DNA from: Candidatus Zixiibacteriota bacterium
Lineage (GTDB): Bacteria; Zixibacteria; MSB-5A5; GN15; JAAZOE01
DNA: 10,775 nt
NCBI GenBank assembly: GCA_028700875.1
Contig: JAQVRW010000072.1
Coordinates: 1-10,775, forward strand
Direction: 5' to 3'
Shown here: positions 6,377 through 10,775 of the stretch, one piece after another
How positions within the stretch are numbered: the stretch's first letter is position 1
Layout: every line of letters begins with the position of its first letter
Translations under genes and position numbers: made by a program
The notes under the pieces: generated by a model
Seen by the model: the letters and a program-made list of their open reading frames with translations, nothing else
What the model was told of the DNA's origin: nothing
Databases searched by the model: none

Positions 6377-7165
6377 TCAGGCGCCCAGGGTCGACCGTTT
6401 GGCGTAAAAAGCCTTGACCGTCACACCGGTTTGGCGATAGGCGACCGAGGCGATTTCCTCCAGACGGGCCGGAGAGACGAGGGTTATCTCGGTGCTGGGG
6501 ACCGGGCGGTCGATCGAATACATATGCACCTCGCGGGGACGGATATTCCGGATGAGAGCCATCCAGGCGATGATATCGCTACGGCTGGTGTTGGACTGTT
6601 CGCCGTCAACGAAGACCGTTTGCAGGTAGATATTCTGCAAGCCGGTCAGGCGGTGGACAATGTCTTCGAACCGCACCTGGCGGGAAGGGCGGTTTATCAT
6701 CTTGAAGGCCTTTTCGGTCCCGACATCCAGCTTAAGGATGGGCAGATCGATCTTGGCCAGACTTTTCCTGACCGCTTCGGAGGCCAGGCCGGTGGAATTC
6801 GACAACAGCACCACCCTGGCCGACGGCCGATGCTTGTCGCGCAGCCGGACGACTTCATCCACCATTTCCGGAAACCGGGGATGAAGTGTCGGCTCGCCAT
6901 TGCCCGAAAAGGTGATCACGTCGATCCGCGCCGAACTGCGCAGTTTTTCCTCAAAGGCGCGGGCGACAGTCCCCACCCTCGGTAAATCCACCTCGTGCGG
7001 TTTCATATCCGTGGTGCAGACCGCCGTCAGGCCGTAATGGCAATAGACGCAATTCAGGGAACAGAGCTTGTATCCGCCCGGCATCAGGTTGATACCCAAT
7101 GACAACCCGTAACGTCGGGATTTTACCGGGCCGTACAATACACCTTGTTGCAGAGGCAGGAGCAT
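6377..7165 (-). CDS. Radical SAM protein, COG0731-like
   Basis: A 262-residue radical SAM protein. The opening YGPVKSRRYGLSLGINLMP leads to the cluster-binding motif C35-x3-C39-x2-C42 (CSLNCVYC), which should hold a [4Fe-4S] cluster with SAM. FSGNGEPTLHP (about 86-96) is the GEPTL-type SAM-contact motif. This set is typical of COG0731, a group named for its similarity to wyosine synthases, but bacterial members are mostly uncharacterised and I do not claim a tRNA substrate. The ATG at 7165 is preceded by AGGAGG at a five-base spacing; an upstream in-frame GTG lies inside that ribosome-binding site and is less likely. It is convergent with dpaL across only 33 bases and divergent from the serine hydrolase. 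Confidence 0.88.
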   Translation of the reverse strand: MLLPLQQGVLYGPVKSRRYGLSLGINLMPGGYKLCSLNCVYCHYGLTAVCTTDMKPHEVDLPRVGTVARAFEEKLRSSARIDVITFSGNGEPTLHPRFPEMVDEVVRLRDKHRPSARVVLLSNSTGLASEAVRKSLAKIDLPILKLDVGTEKAFKMINRPSRQVRFEDIVHRLTGLQNIYLQTVFVDGEQSNTSRSDIIAWMALIRNIRPREVHMYSIDRPVPSTEITLVSPARLEEIASVAYRQTGVTVKAFYAKRSTLGA

Positions 7166-7191
7166 GGACACCTCCTACGGTTGGCATTACC

Positions 7192-7220
7192 AATATGCCA
7201 CCAAATCGCAAGAAAGGCAA
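7192..7220 (-). promoter_or_regulatory. Possible promoter for the radical SAM gene
   Basis: On the minus strand TTGCCT (7215-7220) and CATATT (7192-7197) are separated by exactly 17 bases, with four of six matches each. The pair lies just upstream of the Shine-Dalgarno. In the same divergent gap a perfect TTGACA occurs on the plus strand (7265-7270), but I find no -10 element at proper spacing from it. Confidence 0.35.
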
Positions 7221-7379
7221 GCGTCTAAATGACCGGCGGCGGGATCGTGGCCGGGCCATCCATTTTGACACCCTCCCGCAACTTCCGGGCGGCGATATTC
7301 GTAAGGAGTGATAATAACCCCGCTGTCCGGCCAAGGCCGGAACGGGCGCGGTCAGTCCAACTAATATGAGGAGATGATG

Positions 7380-8738
7380 ATGAAATACTGGCGGGCAATC
7401 ATATGTATTGCCATTATTTGTCTTTTTTGCATGCCATTGCCCGGTTGGGCGGTCAATAACCCGGCGCTGGAAGCGAAGGTGGACGCCTTCTTGAAGCCGG
7501 CGCTCGATTACGATCTGATCAGCGGAACCGTGCTGATCGCCAAAAACGGCAATATCCTCCTGGCCAAGGGGTACGGCCCGGCCAACCGTGAATATGACTT
7601 CCCCAACACCCCGGAAACCAAATTCCGACTCGGCTCGATGACCAAGCAGTTCACGGCCGCCGCGATCATGCTTCTGGAAGAAAGAGGGCTGTTGAAGGTC
7701 GAGGATACACTGACCAAATATTATCCCGATTACCCCGACGGCGGCAAAATCACGCTACATCATTTCCTGACCCACACGTCGGGCATTCCCAACTACAACT
7801 CCCTGCCCGATTATGATGAAAAGCTGGTCCAGCCATACGGCATAGACCAGGTCATCGACTGGTTCAAGAGCCAGACGCTGCAGTTCGAGCCCGGTTCGCA
7901 GTACGCATACAGCAATTCCGGATATGTGCTGCTGGCCGGGATCATCGAGAAGGTCTCCGGCATGTCGTACGCCGAGTTCCTGCGGCAAAACATCTTCGAA
8001 CCGCTGGGGATGGCCCACAGCGGCCAGGATGTCTTCACAACGGTGTTGAAAAACCGGGCCACGGGTCATGGCGGGGACGGCCGGACGGTCTACCAGGCGC
8101 CGTACCGCGACATGCCGTTTACGTCGGGCGCCGGGTCGCTGTACTCCACGGTTAACGATCTCTTCCTCTGGGACCGGGCGCTGTATACCGACAGGCTGTT
8201 GTCGCAAGCCAGCCGCGATAAGATGTTTACGCCTTACAAAGGCAATTATGGTTACGGCTGGTTTATCGAACAGCGGGACGGCCGCAACGTCATATCCCAC
8301 GGCGGGGCGATCAATGGTTTCCTGGCCAATATCGACCGATTCGTGGACGATACGGTCGTGATCATCACCCTGCTCAATTATGAAAGCACGTTTTCCCGAG
8401 CGGTCAACACCGGCCTGGCCGCGATCGCGCTGGGCAAGGGCTATAAACCATTATTGGTCGCGGAGACAGCGACCGTGCCCCCGGAGGTCTTGAACGCCTA
8501 TGCCGGAACATACCGGTTCGATTTCGGCGCCGAGATCACCGTGAGCCGGGACGACCGCCAATTGATGATCGCCGATAACGAGGGGGGCGGGGTGACGGCG
8601 GCGGCTCAATCGGATGTTTTGTTCTTCCTTCGCGTGCGTAATGCCCTGATCAAATTTCTCAAGGGAGATGACGGGACCGTGAACGGGGTCTATTGGCAAC
8701 AGGGGGCGCAGGGCTTTCGCGGCAAGAAGATTTCCTGA
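7380..8738 (+). CDS. Secreted serine hydrolase, beta-lactamase/peptidase S12 family, with DUF3471-like C-terminus
   Basis: A 452-residue exported protein of the class C beta-lactamase/DD-peptidase fold. A hydrophobic signal segment ends near PLPGWA. The catalytic motifs are complete: S86-M-T-K89 (SxxK with nucleophile serine), Y177-S-N179 (YxN) and H307-G-G (third motif). HHFLTHTSGIPNY and PFTSGAGSLYSTVNDLFLWD are typical of this family. From about 365 a separate domain (LNAYAGTYRFDFGAEITVSR) resembles the DUF3471/lipocalin-like tail found on many S12 peptidases. Three consecutive ATGs occur at 7374, 7377 and 7380; GAGGAG (7368-7373) favours the last. Likely substrates are D-amino-acid peptides or esters; resistance to beta-lactams should not be assumed. 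It stands alone, divergent from the radical SAM gene. Confidence 0.9.
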   Translation: MKYWRAIICIAIICLFCMPLPGWAVNNPALEAKVDAFLKPALDYDLISGTVLIAKNGNILLAKGYGPANREYDFPNTPETKFRLGSMTKQFTAAAIMLLEERGLLKVEDTLTKYYPDYPDGGKITLHHFLTHTSGIPNYNSLPDYDEKLVQPYGIDQVIDWFKSQTLQFEPGSQYAYSNSGYVLLAGIIEKVSGMSYAEFLRQNIFEPLGMAHSGQDVFTTVLKNRATGHGGDGRTVYQAPYRDMPFTSGAGSLYSTVNDLFLWDRALYTDRLLSQASRDKMFTPYKGNYGYGWFIEQRDGRNVISHGGAINGFLANIDRFVDDTVVIITLLNYESTFSRAVNTGLAAIALGKGYKPLLVAETATVPPEVLNAYAGTYRFDFGAEITVSRDDRQLMIADNEGGGVTAAAQSDVLFFLRVRNALIKFLKGDDGTVNGVYWQQGAQGFRGKKIS

Positions 8739-8773
8739 ACATACCAGCGGGGATATTCGTCTGAAAGGATAGA

Positions 8774-8839
8774 ATCGCCGCCGGCCCGAGGAGGGGAGAC
8801 GTGCCACGGGGGAGATGGCACACACCGAGAACCGGCGAT
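8774..8839. repeat. Nested inverted repeats between the hydrolase and glycosyltransferase-like genes
   Basis: ATCGCCG (8774-8780) pairs with CGGCGAT (8833-8839), and inside it GTGCCA (8801-8806) pairs with TGGCAC (8816-8821). No T-run follows on either strand, so it does not look like a classical intrinsic terminator. It could be a leader structure for the gene starting at 8896. Confidence 0.35.
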
Positions 8840-8895
8840 ATGGGCGAAGCGGGCGATACCAGTCGAAAATCTGCGCGGGTTCGGGAGGATGACCG

Positions 8896-9918
8896 ATGAA
8901 AAAGGCAACCGCGGTCTTTTCCGTATGCCTGGTTATGGCGGCGCTTTGCGCCGTTCCGGGCTCGGCCCAGACGACCGCCGACCGGGCGGGTGAGTTGCAA
9001 ACGATGACAAAAACTCCCATCATCTTTGCCACCTATGCGTCCGACGACCAGGCGCTGTACTGGGCTCTGGTCATGGCCGAAAGCATCCGCCAGTTCGGCG
9101 GCGATATGCGCAATGCCCCGATCTGGGTGTACCGGCCCGAGGGGCAGCCGGATATCGATTCGATGCAGCGCAAGAAACAGGAAACTCTGGCTGTCATTCT
9201 CAAGACAATCCCTATTCCGGAGGATGCGCAAGGGGCCTGGTTTGCGGGAAAGGTCAATGCCTCCGCGGCGGCCGAGACCGACGCCGAGGGGAAAGGCATT
9301 ATTTTGGCCTGGCTGGACCCCGATGAAATCTTCGTAAAAGAACCGAAGGAGTTCCTACTTCCCGATAGCGTAAGTTTCGGATACCGGCCGGTCATGCATA
9401 AGCTGATCGGATCGCTGTATTCCGAACCACCGGACGAATTCTGGTCGCGGGTATACGCCAGATTGTCCGTGCCGGAGTCGGCAGTTTTTCCGGTGGTATC
9501 GCCATTGGATCAACTCACCCTGCGGGCCTATTTCAACGCCGGAATATTGATCGTGCGTCCGGAACGGGGCCTGTTGCGCAGGTGGCCGGGCTGTTTTCGG
9601 ACGCTGTATAGCGATTCCGTGTTTGCGGAATGGTGTCGCACGGATCAGTTGCGGGCGATCTTCCTGCACCAGGCGGCGTTGGCCGGAGATGTTCTGACCC
9701 TGTTGAAGCAATCCGAGACGATGGACCTGCCGTCGACCTACAACTACCCGGCTTATTTTCACGACCGTTACCCGGCCGAAACGAAACCGAAGTCACTCGA
9801 TGACGTCGTGATGTTCCGTCATGAGTTTTTCGCTTCCGGCAGGGGGTTCATGGACATAACGACGATCACGGATGCGAAGATTGTCGACTGGGTGAGGCAG
9901 CGGCTGCCGCGCAAGTAG
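8896..9918 (+). CDS. Exported protein with glycosyltransferase (GT-A-like) motifs
   Basis: A 340-residue protein I cannot place in a named family. It begins with a clear signal peptide (MKKATAVFSVCLVMAAL through PGSAQ). The body looks like a nucleotide-sugar transferase: a first strand PIIFATYASD (41-50), FAGKVNA (116-122), WLDPDEIF (139-146) with a DxD-type metal motif at D141 and D143, and YFNAGILIVRP (212-222), a segment typical of GT8-like enzymes. LHQAALAGDVL (257-267) and YNYP (282-285) also fit such folds. GGAGG (8884-8888) seven bases before the ATG supports this start; the internal ATG at 9004, which would remove the signal, has no good ribosome-binding site. Export is odd because nucleotide sugars are cytoplasmic. 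Function assignment is tentative. Confidence 0.75.
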   Translation: MKKATAVFSVCLVMAALCAVPGSAQTTADRAGELQTMTKTPIIFATYASDDQALYWALVMAESIRQFGGDMRNAPIWVYRPEGQPDIDSMQRKKQETLAVILKTIPIPEDAQGAWFAGKVNASAAAETDAEGKGIILAWLDPDEIFVKEPKEFLLPDSVSFGYRPVMHKLIGSLYSEPPDEFWSRVYARLSVPESAVFPVVSPLDQLTLRAYFNAGILIVRPERGLLRRWPGCFRTLYSDSVFAEWCRTDQLRAIFLHQAALAGDVLTLLKQSETMDLPSTYNYPAYFHDRYPAETKPKSLDDVVMFRHEFFASGRGFMDITTITDAKIVDWVRQRLPRK

Positions 9919-9932
9919 GCTTATCTCGGGGA

Positions 9933-9967
9933 CCTTCCGCCGGGGCCGTGAAGGCCCCGGCGGAAGG
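9933..9967. terminator. Perfect 15-bp stem hairpin between convergent genes
   Basis: CCTTCCGCCGGGGCC (9933-9947) and GGCCCCGGCGGAAGG (9953-9967) form a perfect 15-bp stem around GTGAA. It ends three bases from the stop codon of the minus-strand gene and lies 14 bases after the plus-strand gene's stop. Neither side has a proper T-run; the plus side has only ATCTATTTGTT. It probably marks the 3' ends of both transcripts. Confidence 0.6.
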
Positions 9968-9970
9968 AAT

Positions 9971-10775
9971 CTATTTGTTCTCGCCTTCCGGCTTACTGAT
10001 CAACGCCTGGATGTCATCCGGGACAGTGAAAATATCCTTGGGCAATTCGATGTTCTGGGCAATGCTATCGGCGGTCATGATCATTTCCTGGCCCATGGCT
10101 ATCTGCTTCGTGCGGTAGGGGGTCATGACGCCGTCTACCATGCGGTAATCATCGATATAGGTGTCCACCGGGATTTGCCCCATCTGGTGTTCGAGGGTCT
10201 GAGAGATCCGAACCAGCAAACCCGTCTCCTGGTCGAAATAAAATGTTTGCGGGGCGCCGACCTTCGGAGTCATGAGAACCTTGTCGCACAGCCAACCTTT
10301 GACGGTATCGGTTCCAATCGGTTCGGCTTTGTCGAAGATGGCCCGCCAGTTGATGAATCGGTCGAATGCCGCTTCCTGGATGGCCCCGGCCAGTTCTTGT
10401 CCCTCCAGGATGCGCGGTCCCTGCGCGACCGACTTCTCCCAGTAAATTTCGCCGTCGTATCCGGTTTCCGAATCCCCAATCGCCGCCGACTTAACGATCG
10501 TGTGCATCTTGTTCGGCTTGGCGGTGTAAATGGTGATGTCCATGATGATGCCAGGGGCCACCGTCATCTTGCTTTTCATGTACCTGTTGGTGATCTTGTC
10601 ATACGCCTCGCGGCCGCCGGTGACCTCGACATAACGGGCCATGATTTTCTCTCCGGCGAGCGTGTCGGCCGGCGCGGCTTTCTCGGCTTGTCCATGGACG
10701 GGCGTGCCGAGCAGAAAGGCCGCGGCCAGCAGCGCCGCCGCAAGTATGAGAACAGACGGAACTTTGCAGGTGTGG
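9971..10775 (-). CDS. LolA-like exported protein, 5' end beyond the window
   Basis: The reading frame continues without a stop past the first internal Met (10642) to the right edge. There it encodes a hydrophobic signal segment (VLILAAALLAAAFLLG) followed by HGQAEKAAPADTLAGEKI, so the true start lies outside. The mature part opens with MARYVEVTGGREAYDKI and shows YTAKPNK, GYDGEIYWEK, KGWLCDKV, YFDQETGLLVR, DDYRMVDGVMTPY and a final FTVPDDI. This pattern is that of small exported proteins often annotated as outer-membrane lipoprotein-sorting (LolA-like) proteins, with a half-barrel beta fold. They lack a demonstrated function in most cases, and true lipoprotein carriage should not be presumed. 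It is convergent with the glycosyltransferase-like gene. Confidence 0.8.
   Translation of the reverse strand, partial: HTCKVPSVLILAAALLAAAFLLGTPVHGQAEKAAPADTLAGEKIMARYVEVTGGREAYDKITNRYMKSKMTVAPGIIMDITIYTAKPNKMHTIVKSAAIGDSETGYDGEIYWEKSVAQGPRILEGQELAGAIQEAAFDRFINWRAIFDKAEPIGTDTVKGWLCDKVLMTPKVGAPQTFYFDQETGLLVRISQTLEHQMGQIPVDTYIDDYRMVDGVMTPYRTKQIAMGQEMIMTADSIAQNIELPKDIFTVPDDIQALISKPEGENK

Noticed and set aside
7265..7270. Perfect TTGACA -35 hexamer upstream of the serine hydrolase
   Set aside because: No -10 hexamer occurs at 16-18 bases spacing; the nearest candidate is 23 bases away.
7230..7312. Short plus-strand frame in the radical SAM/serine hydrolase gap
   Set aside because: No Shine-Dalgarno is seen and the translation has no recognisable features; the gap is better explained as divergent promoter space.
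1..10775. CRISPR array, tRNA, rRNA, insertion sequence or prophage boundaries
   Set aside because: No regularly spaced repeats, cloverleaf, transposase or terminal inverted repeats were found by eye. The Gp37/Gp68 homologue alone does not show a prophage.

Overview
This window is a piece of bacterial chromosome made mostly of single-gene transcription units on both strands, often convergent or divergent. It has no rRNA, tRNA, CRISPR array or recognisable insertion sequence. Most of it is GC-rich by eye. Several products carry export signals (a YceI-like protein, a serine hydrolase, a glycosyltransferase-like protein and a LolA-like protein), which suggests a Gram-negative-type envelope. The mixture recalls uncultured FCB-group or Acidobacteria-like lineages, but no marker gene fixes the phylum, so that is inference only.

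Layout. Positions 1-377 hold no supportable gene. At 378-1984 lies a two-gene operon with a 1-nt overlap: TcmP (methyltransferase-like partner of three-Cys-motif proteins) and a three-Cys-motif protein of the phage Gp37/Gp68 (DUF5131) family. tcmP is strikingly AT-rich, and composition switches to the GC-rich background at the start of the second gene. Next come a 3-hydroxyisobutyrate dehydrogenase-type reductase (2080-2952) behind a good sigma70-like promoter, and mscL with a C-terminal CPxC/CPxC zinc ribbon (3087-3545). A secreted YceI protein on the minus strand (3662-4252) is convergent with mscL. It ends in a long compound hairpin with a U-tract.

Positions 4253-5149 form a long intergenic region. 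It contains a strong minus-strand terminator with no recognisable gene feeding it, several inverted repeats, and a promoter region for dpaL. That promoter region has an extended -10, a perfect 10-bp inverted repeat near -60, and a duplicated -10/downstream block. dpaL (5150-6343) encodes a PLP-dependent diaminopropionate ammonia-lyase. A COG0731-type radical SAM protein (6377-7165, minus) is convergent with it.

The last part holds a secreted beta-lactamase-fold serine hydrolase with a C-terminal DUF3471-like region (7380-8738), an exported protein with glycosyltransferase GT-A-like motifs (8896-9918), and a convergent LolA-like secreted protein (9971 to beyond the right edge). A perfect 15-bp-stem hairpin separates the last two.

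Apart from the tcmP pair, the genes do not form an obvious pathway. The best candidate for an under-described system is the tcmP/three-Cys pair; second is the exported glycosyltransferase-like protein.
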